Shown piece after piece: positions 26,887 through 38,539 of a DNA stretch of 64,000 nt. A program made the translations under genes and the position numbers. Under the pieces are notes generated by a model, which saw nothing but the letters and a program-made list of their open reading frames with translations, was not told the origin of the DNA and searched no databases. Within the stretch, counting starts at the first letter, position 1. The number at the start of each line of letters is the position of its first letter. Source of the DNA: Monosporascus cannonballus (taxonomy: Eukaryota; Ascomycota; Sordariomycetes; Xylariales). The DNA is taken from positions 1 to 64,000 of the forward strand of contig QJNS01000160.1 in assembly GCA_004154925.1 (NCBI GenBank), in the 5' to 3' direction.

Positions 26887-27087
26887 TAAGGACAATACAC
26901 TGGAGTAGCGCTGTACCAAGGAGACGAAATACGAACATCCTCACTTTCCTGTACCGCACAGACATTCACCGTGCAGATATAAATATACATAGAGAATTGT
27001 TCACAGCCCCTAAGGGGGCAGTGAGAATATCCACATCCATATTGCCTATCATATCATAGCCGTTGACACCCTCCCCCATACTCCAGC

Positions 27088-29046
27088 TCACGAATCTCTT
27101 GGAACTGAATGGAATCGGACCCAGAATTTCGGCTTCTCCCACATTCCGTACATTCTGAAGTCTCTCTCGAACACAATGCTCTGATTAGGCAACATCTCAA
27201 CGTCAAAAGTCCAAAGAACCTTGGCGATGAAGAGTCTCGTCTGGCGCCACGCCATGGGCATCCCAGGGCATGACCTCGGCCCCAGGCTAAACGGGTGGAA
27301 ATCTTCTCTAGCGTCGTCTTTGAACACAGGGTCCCAGTGTGGGTGGTCCTCTGGCAACCAACGTTGCGGCCGGTACCTGTGCGGGTCGTGAAAGTAGCGT
27401 GGACTGCGCGTGAAGGCTAGAACGCCATATTGTACCTCGACCTGGTGGTTAAAGGGTTGAATCAGTACCTAGGAAAGATCAAACGACCATGGAAGACTTA
27501 CGCCCCTGGCGATATAGTTTCCATCAACCATAGTACCGGGGCTTGCCCGGGGCATGCCGTTGCTCGATAGGACCGTTATTCGCAACGTTTCCATCAGGGA
27601 GGCGTTAAGGAACCTAAGAGTTCCTAGTGCGTCTGCATGGATGTCTTCATAGCTCTTGAATTCAGCCCTGATTTCCTCGACTAGCAACTTGAGGTTCTGT
27701 GGTTCCAGCAGCGAGAACATGATCGTGCAGAAAATCTGACTTGCGATTGGCTCGTATCCAGCAATAACTAGATGCCCTGTGATCACCTCAATGTGCTTCT
27801 GTTCTTCTCTGGTAGGGGCGGGGGCGTTGACGGGAAGCAATTGTTCGAAATGGTCTAAATGCTCGGTGTTACCACGGCGCGCGATACGCGACTCCAGTGC
27901 CTCTTGGTTCATACGCTGGACCTTGTAATAGCTTGCAAGTATGGAAGGCGGAACGAAAAGCCACCTGATCGGACTTAGAAGAGGAAATTTCTTGAAAATC
28001 TGGTTTGCGGTAACGAAGAAATTTACAACCCATAGTTCGTCAAGGAAGCTCGTGCTTTTCACTGGAATTCCAAAGTCAGTGGCAAGAAGCAATGCCACGA
28101 AGCTTGGATAATTGCCTTACTGTCTCGCAAGTGATGCATCTCCCGGCTATATGCCAAGTCAGCTGAGGCGTCCATGGCTACCCAGTCTGTCCACTAGGTT
28201 TTGGGATCAGCATCTTGGCATAGTGCTCGTAGTGTGCAGGTTTCAACTAGAATGCTTACAGTCTTGAGCTCGATACCATCCTCTCTGCCTCCGAAATTTT
28301 TCATCCGTTGGACAAAAGCGTCGGTATACTTGTGCATCGTTGATTCCTTGGCTTTCATTGACTTCATACTGAATGCTGGTGCAAGCTTCTTAGCGTCTGC
28401 GTGGTGCTTGGCTGGGTTCCTCTCCCATGACAGTCCATCATCACCCAGCCCAAGATCCATGAAGTTTGTCTTTGGAAAATGCTCCTGGCCACTTGTATGT
28501 GAGTCATATATATCTGCTCTCCTGTATCAGACTTGATTCTTCGATAGCTCAGTTAAAGGGTTTATATGCGTATCTATACCAGAGAAAGCCCGAGGCGTGA
28601 TGAAAGCGAGCTCGTTCGGAGCGACACGGACGACGTCTCCTGCATTTGTTGTCAGCGAAACAAATTTCTTTCCTAATCTTGAAAGTAATTGGAAACTAAC
28701 CGTACTTCTTCAAGGTTTCCACAACTGCCCATGGGTACTTTCCGGTAACCCTAGGTGTGTTAGACATTGCTGTTGGATCTCGAAATGCAAAGCGAATGAC
28801 TTACCAATGGTAAGCGTACCATATATTCGAAATGGCTGCTAGTCTCGGACCCGGGAACCCGGATGCGGGATGGAAATGCACGTAATAGATGTAGCGGAAT
28901 GACGCGTACAATGTCACCTAGGCGATCCTGAATTAAAAGCTAAGCGGGGAGTTCAGGATATCTCAACTCACTGCTCCGAGACCGAAGATGACAAGGTCGC
29001 CGGGAGGAGTGTCTATGACGCGCTGGAATAGCCAATTTGACGCCAT
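27088..29046 (-). CDS. Cytochrome P450 monooxygenase (CYP65/isotrichodermin-hydroxylase-like)
   Basis: Haem-thiolate monooxygenase, probably ER-anchored, likely tailoring a secondary metabolite. Exons (minus strand): 29046-28972, 28917-28805, 28750-28701, 28639-28580, 28513-28260, 28193-28121, 28061-27502, 27441-27088. Seven GT-AG introns of 54-66 nt, most with a clear CTRAY-type branch site, give an uninterrupted 512-aa protein of normal family length. N-terminal anchor about residues 18-40, then the Pro-rich hinge FPGPRLAA. The substrate-side motif YGDVVRVAPNELAF is present. The helix-I motif at 309-316 is AGYEPIAS, lacking the usual Thr. ExxR is ETLR (366-369), PQRW is 420-423, and the haem loop FSLGPRSCPG is 446-455 with ligand Cys453. 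It is transcribed divergently from the MFS gene. The subfamily assignment is from memory of the motif style and is moderate; the P450 call is certain. Confidence 0.95.
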
Positions 29047-30314
29047 TCTTATAGAAGCTGGCTTAGCAATGCAGTTGAAGACCTAGAAAGCCCAAGCAGT
29101 CTGAAAAAGGTTTGAATAATGGTGGCTGTGTTCTATCATAAGACTGCTGCTGGAGTTGGTTATCGAAAAGATGTCGTTTCCAGCATAACGTGGAGTTTGG
29201 GGGACCGATGGAAAGGCGCAGCCCTCTTTGCATAAGCCGGAACTGCGAGTTTTGTCATTTGTTATAAGCAGGCATTCGTCAGTTTATATGCATATGCGTA
29301 TGCTTAATTCGTACCACTTTAGGTACTATTTATCACCAACCAAAAAACATATCGGATAATTCAATTTTCTGTGATATATTTAATTGCATATATCGGTAGG
29401 TACCCACTATTTATCTACTGTGTTAAAAGTCAAATAGCATGGAAAATACTAAAGTGGATTTCCCTGCACGGGTAGACGAATCAGCCACTGTTGAGGCCAA
29501 CAAATGATATGCTGGTATCTCTCTGCTTGGCGCGAGATCACAATGCTTTTAATGGACAAAATACAAACGTGATATGCTGTATATGGATATGCTGTTACAA
29601 AGTATATGCGTCACCTTGGGTAATTTGCGTGTTTAGATATTTTACACTGCGTAGTCCATTTTCAGACCCCAATGAATTCATTGACTTTACATCAAAAGCA
29701 GATGTTGCTGTATCATGTTAGGGGCTCGTTGCCCGCCCAATGAAGCCGCAGCAACCATCTTCTTCAAGATAACCCCACATAAAGGGATGACAGTTACCCA
29801 CAAGATAAACATGGAATCGGAGTGCACCGTAAATTCGTAAGTACACTCTCGTGGAGGGTGCATAGACCGACAGGCTGGACGTATAGCGGTGATATCCACA
29901 CAAGTGAATAAAAACGTACCTGAATAGGAAGGTAAGGTGACTCGGTGTTCCCTTACCGTTTGTGGAAAAAGGAATCCGATAAATGTAAGTCAAGTGGGCC
30001 CACCCGATGTTCCAATGCATACCAGTTTTATTGATGCTGCGCCGCCAACGCGCCGCTTCAAGTCTCCGACGCTTAATTCCCGAACCCACGCTTAAGTCAA
30101 GACAACAAAGCCAACACATGCGTCTTTGGGGGAGACTTTGTGGGCGGGAAAGGAAAGCAACACCTACATACTCCGCGTCCAACAAATAAACGTACAGTGG
30201 TGCTTCGATACATGTTGGCAATTAAGAGCAGCCAACACCGCGGTTCTCTTCTGTCCACATTGAGCTACCGTTGCCACTGAAGAAGTCTTGAATTTTTGTT
30301 GAAGGGAAAGCACT
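29047..30314. promoter_or_regulatory. Divergent promoter region between the P450 and MFS genes
   Basis: A 1.27 kb spacer of unique, non-RIP sequence between the two start codons, so both promoters must lie here and may be co-regulated. A 9-bp inverted pair CCACTTTAG (29314-29322) / CTAAAGTGG (29449-29457) brackets 126 bp and could be a factor-binding pair. The octamer ATATGCTG occurs three times between 29505 and 29600. No binding site could be assigned to a known regulator. A 167-codon minus-strand frame at 29718-30221 lacks any family motif and was not called. Confidence 0.6.
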
Positions 30315-32297
30315 ATGAGCGGTAACCCTTGCGCTTCGAGACAGGGAGCGGCTGATCTACCGGGTCCCCCTGCGACAAGCAAGGATGAACTGCCGCACGG
30401 TCACGGAAGCTCGGCACACACCCCTTTGACGAACGGGGGCACGAATGGCGCTACGGACTTAGCTGAGCAAACTGCTGGAGAGAATAGGACGCCCGTTTTC
30501 AAGCGCGGTTTCCGATTCTGGGCCATCATCGTAGGATTATGCGTCGCAAACTTCCAAGCGTCACTCGAGAACAGTGTCGTCGTGACCTCCGGACCCACCA
30601 TCGTCGCCGACCTGAAGATGGGCGAGGAGTATATCTGGATTACGAATGCCTTTTTCGTGTGCTGGTATGCAGGCTCCTCGTTTATCATAGTCTCTTCTTA
30701 GAGGGGATGCAATTTTCGCGGGTGGCTGATTCTTCTATAGTGCGGCTGTTCAACCCCTGTTTGGTCAATTATGCAATATCTTCGGTCGTCGATGGCTTAT
30801 GCTACTCGCTATCGTTCTTTTTACGCTCGGCAGTGGCATCTGTGGTGGCGCGACGAGCGGCGCCATGCTGATAGCTGGGCGCGGCGTTCAGGGTGCAGGA
30901 TCAGGAGGGATTGGGATGATTGTCAGTATGTGTTCTAGCCCGTTAGTTGCCGTCAAGCAATGAAGCTCCGATTGATGCTAAGTGGATGCTAGGTATCATC
31001 ATAGCCGACTTGGTGCCCCTGCGTGAGCGCGGGTACTACTTGGCAATCATCATGATTCTTTATACCGTGGGAATGACCACAGGCCCAATCGTGGGAGGAG
31101 CCATTGTTGACTCGACCACCTGGAGATGGGTAAGTGACCTCCCAGACTACGTCGCGTACCGGAGACCATGGATGGGTGTCTAGTTGGTATCGGTGAGCTG
31201 ATAAGTGTTGCTATGAACGGGTCTTCTGGATCAATCTTCCAATCGGCGGAATAGCGCTCGTGTTGCTGTACTTTTTCCTGCACGTCAATTACAACAAGGA
31301 AATGTCACTGGGGCAGAAGTTGAGGCGCATCGACTGGGTCGGAAACGGTCTTCTGATGGCCGGTACCATCTTCATGCTGTACGCACTTACCTACGCGGGT
31401 ATCAGGTACTCATGGGGTTCGTGGCAGACGCTGGTTCCGCTGCTCATAGGTGTATTCGTCATCGTCCTCTTCGCCGCGTGGGAAGCGCGTGGGGTTTCTC
31501 CAGAGCTTGTGATCCCCCCGCGATTGTTCCGCCACCGTACCTCGCTAATCGTGGCCATCAACACCTTCCTTCACTGGATGCTTGTCTATTGGGGCACGTA
31601 TTTCCTGCCTATCTACTTCCAGGTTGTGTTGCTGTTCTCAGCTGAGCGTACTGGCGTATCGCTGCTGCCTATGACGCTTATTTCCATCCCAGGCTGCGCT
31701 GTCGCGGCTATACTGGTCTCGCACTGGGGAAAATTCAAGATGCTGCACTTGATTGGCGAGGGAGTCTTTACACTAGGCTTAGGACTACTTGCACTCCAGT
31801 GGGAGGGCAGCACCACAGCCGAGTGGGCCATATATCAGAGCATAGGCGCCGCAGGCGGTGGTGTCGTACTGGAGACCCTATTGCCAGCCTTCCAAGCGCC
31901 AGTCCCTGAGTCCGATCAAGCCGCGGCCACCGCCACGTGGGCCTTTATTCGAACCGTCGGCGGCGTTTGGGGCGTCGCCATTCCTGCTACCATCTTCAAC
32001 AATCGGGTTGACCGGCTCGTGAACACGATTTCGGACCCGCGAGCCCGCCAATTGCTGGCTGGTGGCGGCGCCTATCAGTACGCATCTGCCGCTTTCGTCA
32101 CTTCCTTCCCCGAGCCTGTCGTCGCTGAGATTCGCGCCGTCTACAGAGAAGCATTGAAGATGGTATTCTTGACCGCGGCGTCTTTTGGTGGAGTGGCTTT
32201 CTTGCTTTTCTTTTTAGAAAAGGATGTTCCCTTGAGGAAACAGCTAAAGACCGAGTACGGGTTGACGGACTCTAAGCCAAAGTCAACCTTGTCGTAG
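30315..32297 (+). CDS. MFS exporter, DHA2-type 14-TM drug/toxin efflux pump, one intron with damaged acceptor
   Basis: Proton-antiport efflux pump of the plasma membrane, probably exporting the cluster product. Exons: 30315-30664, 30741-30925, 30993-31129, 31221-32297. The joined frame gives 582 aa, normal for fungal 14-helix transporters. Residues 1-65 are a cytosolic tail; the first helix is near FWAIIVGLCVANF. Motif A-like GQLCNIFGRR is at 125-134, and antiporter motif C GMTTGPIVGG is at 205-214. Introns 1 and 2 are canonical with branch sites. Intron 3 (31130-31220) starts GTAAGT and has a branch site GCTGATA, but ends AACGG where CAG is expected. Retention gives a stop (TAG) within 18 codons, and no nearby AG restores the frame. 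The A-to-G change is not RIP. The gene is therefore broken, uses a rare GT-GG intron, or contains a sequence error. Confidence 0.9.
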
Positions 32298-33072
32298 ATC
32301 ACGACTTTGAAAGAATCACGCACGGCCCACCTGAGAGCGTGAATAAGCTTCACAAATCCTGGCAGCTTGAAGCAGTATGTATCATCAACAATGGCCTTAA
32401 AGGGCAGAAGTCTAGTAATTCTTGGCGATCTAGGAAATATGAAGCATCTACTGACTGGTATTCTCAAACGGTATTATCAGGCTATGGGACCCCGTGTAGG
32501 CTGCCATTTGCTGAAGTTACAACGAGGTCTGGAGGACCGGGAAATAGATAGTCGAGTGGCTGGCCACTTGGTTATAACGCCAGCCTGGGCAATTCACGCC
32601 CTGATACCTACATTTTCGTAGCCTCTAAACACGCAGTGTGGTGCATTTACGGTGTGTATAGGAAAACTGTTTGATACTGCGTAAAGTCGCCAATTGGGGT
32701 AGAGGGTTACTGAAAGGGGGCTCGTACTCCTTTCCAACTGTGGGGACCTACAATGCGCGACCCGCTTCAGGGAAGAATCAGTGCCACTTCTGAGCAGTTT
32801 CGCGTATCCAACTGCGTAAGCGTCAAGAAGCTCGTCTCCGAGAGCAAACCGTACCGCACCTCGAGTGCCCCGGCTGTCTTGGACTCCACGTTATACTGTC
32901 GCCCAACAAGGGCGAACCGACTCCTACACTGATGCATAAGACCCAGGTTTATCCCTCAACATCCTGTCAGCTTACCACCGCTGTTAGCCCACATGCATAC
33001 CGACGGCGAGGCAACATGCTGCTCCAGCGAGTCCATTGCATCACACCCGAGAACACCGCCCGTCTGCCCATT
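32298..33072. promoter_or_regulatory. Spacer between MFS and enoyl reductase genes
   Basis: 775 bp of unique, non-RIP DNA. It must hold the MFS terminator and the enoyl reductase promoter. Short open frames (for example 32367-32621) show no family motif. The frame of the reductase is open upstream to 32932, but the conserved protein starts at 33073. No regulatory motif could be named. Confidence 0.55.
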
Positions 33073-34256
33073 ATGCAACCATCACCAACGCCCGTCCCGG
33101 CTACTCAGTGGGCGATCATTCAAGACCCGGCGGGCCAGCCAACCATTGTAAATAACGCACCGATGCCGATCTTGCGTCCCGGTACGATGCTAATCAAGAC
33201 GGCGGCTGTGGCGGTCAACCCCAGCGACAACAAGATGGGCGCCGCGTTTCCGAGCCCGGGTGCAGTCGTTGGGATGGATTTCGCCGGACAGGTCATCGAG
33301 ACTATGGCAGCAGATGGAGAAAGCTTGGCCCTACGCGTGGGGGACATGGTGTGCGGCACGGTGCATGGCTCCAACCCTGGCGATCCCACCACTGGCAGCT
33401 TCGCCGAGTACGTCCGGGCGCCGGTGGACCTGGTACTCCGAATCCCTGATGGCTTTCCTCTGGACCGCGCCGTGGCGCTGGGAACGCCGCTGCTTACCAA
33501 CTCTATTGCGTTGTGGAGCTCGCTGGCAATTGCGGCCCTGCCTGAGAGTCCGGTCACGAAGGCGGCTCCTGTGCTGGTCTATGGCGGGAGTACGGCGTGC
33601 GGGACGATGGCTATCCAGCTGCTGAATATGTGAGTTCAGACTACCGAATCATTGCGTATAGAATATCAGGCCCCAGTCCTGCCCTTGCCTCTAATGACCA
33701 CAAGTTGACTGACGAGCTGAACTGCAATAGGTTGGGATATGACCCAATCACCACCTGCTCGTCCCGGAACTTCGACATGGTCAAGTCGTACGGCGCCAGC
33801 GCGGTATTCGACTACACATCTGACGACGTCGCCCGGGACATCAAGACACACACAGGTGGGCGACTGCGCTGGGCGCTCGACTGCATTGCCGACCAGGCGT
33901 CGACAACGTGCTGCTATGCCAGCCTGGGCCGCCCCGGGGGCCGCTACGTCTACCTGGAGGCCAGTTCGCATGAGTGGAAAACGCGAGAAGCTGTCAAAGC
34001 GGACTTTGTCATGGCGTTCGAGGCTTTCGGGAAGGAAGTCAAGCTAGGTGGGGAGTATGGACGGCCGGCGAGCCAAGAGAAGCACGAGATGGTTGTAAAG
34101 ATTTTTGGGATGTTCCAGAGGCTGCTTGATGAAGGGAAGCTGAAGGCACATCCGACGGAGGTGGTGGGCCATGGCTTTGAATGTATATTGGAAGGACTCC
34201 GGCTGTTGAAGTCGGGGTCCGTGTCAGGAAAGAGGCTCGTTGTCTGGATTAAGTAG
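33073..34256 (+). CDS. Trans-acting enoyl reductase (LovC-like MDR family)
   Basis: NADPH-dependent medium-chain reductase that reduces the enoyl intermediate of a partner highly reducing PKS or PKS-NRPS whose own ER domain is inactive. Exons 33073-33629 and 33731-34256, with one 101-nt intron (GTGAGT..CTGAC..TAG), give 360 aa, close to LovC. Visible motifs: QWAIIQDP start, AVNPSDNKM (about 47-55) in the catalytic fold, GMDFAG (67-72), nucleotide-binding VLVYGGSTACGTMA (167-180). Then come GYDPITTCSSRNFDM and ALDCI around the cofactor pocket, and SVSGKRLVVWIK at the C-terminus. No zinc ligands are evident, as in this subfamily. The start at 33073 was chosen because upstream in-frame residues have no counterpart. 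The partner synthase is not in the window. A Copia-like element sits about 60 bp after the stop. Confidence 0.95.
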
Positions 34257-34317
34257 AATCTCTACGGAGATGGTCGCTTTGGCTTTTTTAGTACCGTCTT
34301 CAATTGCCACATATAAT

Positions 34318-34484
34318 TGTCACACTTACTAAGGATCAGGTGCACAGCTCTTGAGGTTATATTGACTCGTTTAAAGCTAGGAAGCGTTGATCCCACTTGT
34401 TGTGGGCGATCCACTGATATAGGGCTCCGGGAAGGAATAATAATCACCCGAAAACCCTAGCTAGGGGTGCCCTTTTCCATGATA
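34318..34484 (-). repeat. 3' LTR of Copia-like element N
   Basis: 167 bp from TGTCACACTT to CATGATA (RIP form of CATGACA), preceded by ATAAT. About 90% identical by eye to 54020-54184. Confidence 0.9.
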
Positions 34485-34868
34485 TACCCCCTGATCTTTC
34501 TGTAGCTATAACAAAAGGATCACCCCATAAGCACCCCCCAGCTCGAAACGTTTTCGTAAAGCTATATACAAATAAGAAATATATACGGAACCCCATAGCT
34601 CGTAATAATAATAAAGGCTGAAACTGCGATTACGGGCATAGCTTTCCCGGATGTACCCCTTTTTAAGAAACTGGCTCCTAAAGGTATAAATTAATTAATC
34701 GAAAATATAACGTACGTTCTTTTTTACTGCCGCGTTAAATATCCTTACGGGCAAGTTATTTCGGGTAAAGATATATATATATATATATAATAATAAATTA
34801 TTATGTATCCGATTTCAAATGGTATTTAATTATTAATAGATAAGATTGTTCCGACCGTATATCGTTAA
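34485..34868 (-). other. 3' internal part of element N with polypurine tract
   Basis: On the minus strand the sequence entering the 3' LTR is AGAAAGATCAGGGGGTA, a fitting polypurine tract. The rest shows no readable frame and becomes more RIP-like toward 34868. 34864-34868 is the left TSD (GTTAA) of element O. Confidence 0.65.
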
Positions 34869-35241
34869 TGTGACGAGCTATGCGGTTTAACTAACTATTA
34901 AACCTTAAGTCGACGGGTTTATATTAGCAGGAATATCGTAGAAATCTGAATAATAAATACAGTAATCTTATTATATTTCGTAATGCCAAAAATACTTTGG
35001 GTAACGAAGTTGTATTATAAATTAGAGTTATTTAAATTATTAAAATAATAAACGTATATATTTTAATTTCTTTATTATTATTTATTTGTATTTAATAAAA
35101 CCTTACTAACCGATTACTTAATGTTATTTAGTTATGCTTAATTAAAACCCGTTATATATTAATTACGTAATCTTAAATTAACGAAATTATGTAATTTTGG
35201 CTTAATTATTTTCGCAGGCCCAGCTAATTTAAATTATAATA
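34869..35241 (-). repeat. 3' LTR of element O (B type, 373 bp)
   Basis: Starts TGTGACGAGC and ends TTATAATA, the RIP form of TTGTAACA. Pairs with 52393-52765. Confidence 0.9.
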
Positions 35242-37679
35242 TAATTTCCCCTTTCTTTAAATCTTACCTTTAAAATTTTTTTAATAAAGTTTTTCCCTTT
35301 AAAATATTAACCCGCATTATTAAAAACTGTTGTTAAGTTTTTTTTATCCATTTTACGATATTAAAATCTACTTTTTATCTTTAATAATTTTAATTTTGAA
35401 ATTATGTTATATTTTAATGTTTTTTAAAAGTTAAAAATACGAAATAATAAAAAACGTTTCCAAATATAGGGCATATATTAAACGTAGCTATTTTTACGAT
35501 AATAGCAGCGTTTCCCTATTTTTTTTAAAAAAAATATTCGTACCGAAAATTAACGTTTAAAATATAAAAAAGTATTTGCAAAAAAACGTTTCCTGGAATT
35601 ACAAAAACGTTATTAACAAAAAATAAATAAAAAACGTTTTTTCGTTTGAAAAAAATTAAAATAATATATTAAAACTTATAGCTATTAAAAAAGCGAAAAA
35701 AATTAAAATATTAAAAGTAAACCAACGCCAAAATTTCCTTAATTATTTTAATTTTTTCTAAATTATTTGGCATTATTTAATTATTAGAAAATATTAATTA
35801 AGATATAATTATATCTGGTAATTCCGTTATTATTAATAAAAGTTTTTTAATAAATATTAAACGTTAATAAGATTTTTAGCAAGTTTTTAAGTATTTTCGG
35901 AATTTAAATACTTTTTTTATTTAATTAGGTACTAGTTAAATCCGATTTATTTATACATATTAAAACATTTTTTAATATATTTATTCGTTTTTTATTTCCA
36001 TATTATTTTATACTATATATATTTTAATTATATTTATTATTAATTTAAATAAAACAAATAAAAAATGAAATGAAATTTAATTTTTGATAAGAATTCTAAT
36101 TAATAATTATTTTTTAAGATTTTTTAAAGCTTTTATATAGGTCGATATATTTGAAATCGAAATATTTGTAAAGCTTTTTTATTTAAATATTTTTTATGGT
36201 AAGGAAAATTATGTGTTTCTTTTCGAAAATTAATTCTTTTTAATTTCTTTTAGTTATAATATTTATTTATTTAATTCCGTACAAATTTCAATTGTATATT
36301 TATATTTTAATATAATTATCGTAATTATTTTAATTTAAAAATCATTTTAATATTAATTAGATTGTTATTTTGTATTTTTTGTAAATATTTGAAATAAAAC
36401 CAAAATCTATATTTATAAATGTTATTTAAATATTTTCGTAATAATTAATACGATAAGTTAATTATACAATTATTAATTTTTTAATCCAAAACTTTTATTC
36501 ATAATTAATATAATATTATAAATAAACTTTTAAAATTTAAATTATTTGTTTAATTTATTTATTTATTTAAAGCTTAAATATAATAAATAACTTATAATTT
36601 AAATTAATTTATGTAACAAAACCTTACCAAAGTTTTAATACAAATATTAATTTTTTATTTAATTTAATTTTTATTAATAATTCTTATATATTAAAAATAT
36701 AATTAAAAAAATATTTATTAATTTTTCGGCCTTAATATTTTTATAATATAACAAAAAATAAGCAATTTTCGTAAATAAATTAATAATTATAAAAATATTA
36801 TAATATATTATTATAATTAGAATTTTTAATATATTAAATTTAACATTAGAATTAAATATAATTAAAAATTATAATTAATTTATAATTAATAATAGCTATA
36901 ATCTTTATATAATTCGTATCGTCGAGCTATTATTTTAGCACAAATATTATATTATTATATAATTTTTTATACCGTTAATTTTATTTAAAATATATATTCG
37001 TTAAAATTAAGTTAAAGTTTTATGAATCTTTAAATATTTATGTAATTAATATTTGTATATTTTGCGTATTAAATTATTTTAATACCTTTTAGAATTTATA
37101 TTTTATTTAATTATTAAATTTTTACAAGGTTATTATTATATTTATTAATTTTTTAATATATATTAAAAGGTATTACCCGAATATTTATAATTTGTTATAA
37201 ATATAAATATCTTTTCATAATAATATGGAAAATTATATAATTAATTTTAATTAATTTCTTTTCGATGTTTAATCGTTTACTTAAAATGTTTATTTTGCCG
37301 TTTTTTAATTTCTTTTCATAAATAATAACGAAATCGAAATTCGTTAAGTTTTTTATATATTCTAATTATTATTTTATAAGTTTTTTAATTATAGTAAATC
37401 GGGTAAAAATTTAATTATCTATGTAAATTTTAACTTAGTATAAGTTTTTTTTAAAAAAAGTACGTAATTTTTCGAGATATTATAATAATGGCCATAAGTT
37501 TTTTAATTAAAATATTATAATTACGTGTGGTTTTTTTTAATTTATATACAAAAAATATAATAAGATAAAATTTATCATAATTATTTTGTTATCCGATTAT
37601 TATACTTAATATATAATTTAAAATATCGGTTTTTAATTTAATAAAGCGGTTTAAATTTTATATAATTAATATTAACTTA

Positions 37680-38166
37680 TTAATAATTGTATTTTTGATA
37701 TTTTAAAATATCTTTTCCGTATTTAGCGTTTATTTAAATTTCTTTTTCGTAAAATTTATTAAAGATATAATTATCTTATTAAAGTTTCGAATAAAATTTC
37801 TTTAATAATTGCCGAATCCAAGGAATTTTTGTACTTTCTTAATTATTATTACCGTTTGTTATTTTATAACTATAACGATTTTCTTGGGGTTTATCTTAAT
37901 ATGTTTTAAGGTAATAATATGTTCCAAATATTTTATTTTTTATTTATAAAATTAATTTATTGTTGCGTTAATAAATAGTTTCGCGTTTTATAAAACTTAA
38001 AAAACTTTATAAACGTATTTTGCATATGTCTTTTTTTGTTTTTAAAAAAATAAAAATATTATCGAGATAGTAAATGACGAAAATATTAAGGTATTTTCGT
38101 AATACGTAATTAATTATTTGCTGGAAAATTGTTGGTACGTTTGTAAATTCTATTGGTATAACCAAA
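37680..38166 (-). pseudogene. Reverse transcriptase fragment of element O, cut by an LTR
   Basis: The minus strand reads an RT palm segment: VIPIEFTNVPTIFQQIINYV, then LRKYLNIFVIYYLDN and IFIFLK. The YxDD box is YLDN (38058-38069), again Asp to Asn by a RIP-type change. The coding sequence is cut abruptly at 38166, where the LTR of M begins, and does not resume. Confidence 0.85.
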
Positions 38167-38539
38167 TATGACGAGCTATTCGGTTTAACCAATTATTAAA
38201 CCTTAAGTCCACGGGTTTATGTTAACAGAAATATTATGAGAATTTAAGCAATAAATATAGTAATTTTATTATATTTCGTAATACCAAAAATGCCTTAAAT
38301 AACGAAATTATATTATGAATTAAAATTATTTAAGTTATAAAAATAATAAACGTATATATTATAATTTTTTTATTATTATTTATTTTTGTTTAGTAAAAAT
38401 TTGTTAAACGATGATTTAATATTATTTAATTATGCTTCATGAAAATTTATTAAATATTAATTATGTAACCTTAAATTAACGTAACTTTGTAATTTTGGCT
38501 AAACTATTTTCGAAAGTCTAATTGGCTTAAGTTATAATA
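38167..38539 (-). repeat. Left LTR of element M (B type)
   Basis: Starts TATGACGAGC and ends GTTATAATA; same layout and length as the O and E3 LTRs. Confidence 0.88.

Noticed and set aside
26747..27059. Overlapping frames on both strands after the P450 stop
   Set aside because: They cross the solo LTR and its TSDs and show no conserved domain.
29718..30221. 167-codon minus-strand frame between the P450 and MFS genes
   Set aside because: No family motif, odd composition (many Cys, Tyr, Arg), no intron signals; it lies in the shared promoter region.
32339..32621. Short plus-strand frames after the MFS gene
   Set aside because: Two overlapping frames in the same place without motifs; better explained as MFS 3' flank and reductase promoter.
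32932..33072. Upstream in-frame extension of the enoyl reductase
   Set aside because: The extra 47 residues have no counterpart in the family; ATG at 33073 gives the normal N-terminus.
33120..33557. 145-codon antisense frame in the enoyl reductase
   Set aside because: A shadow of the G+C-rich coding strand; the sense protein is clearly conserved.
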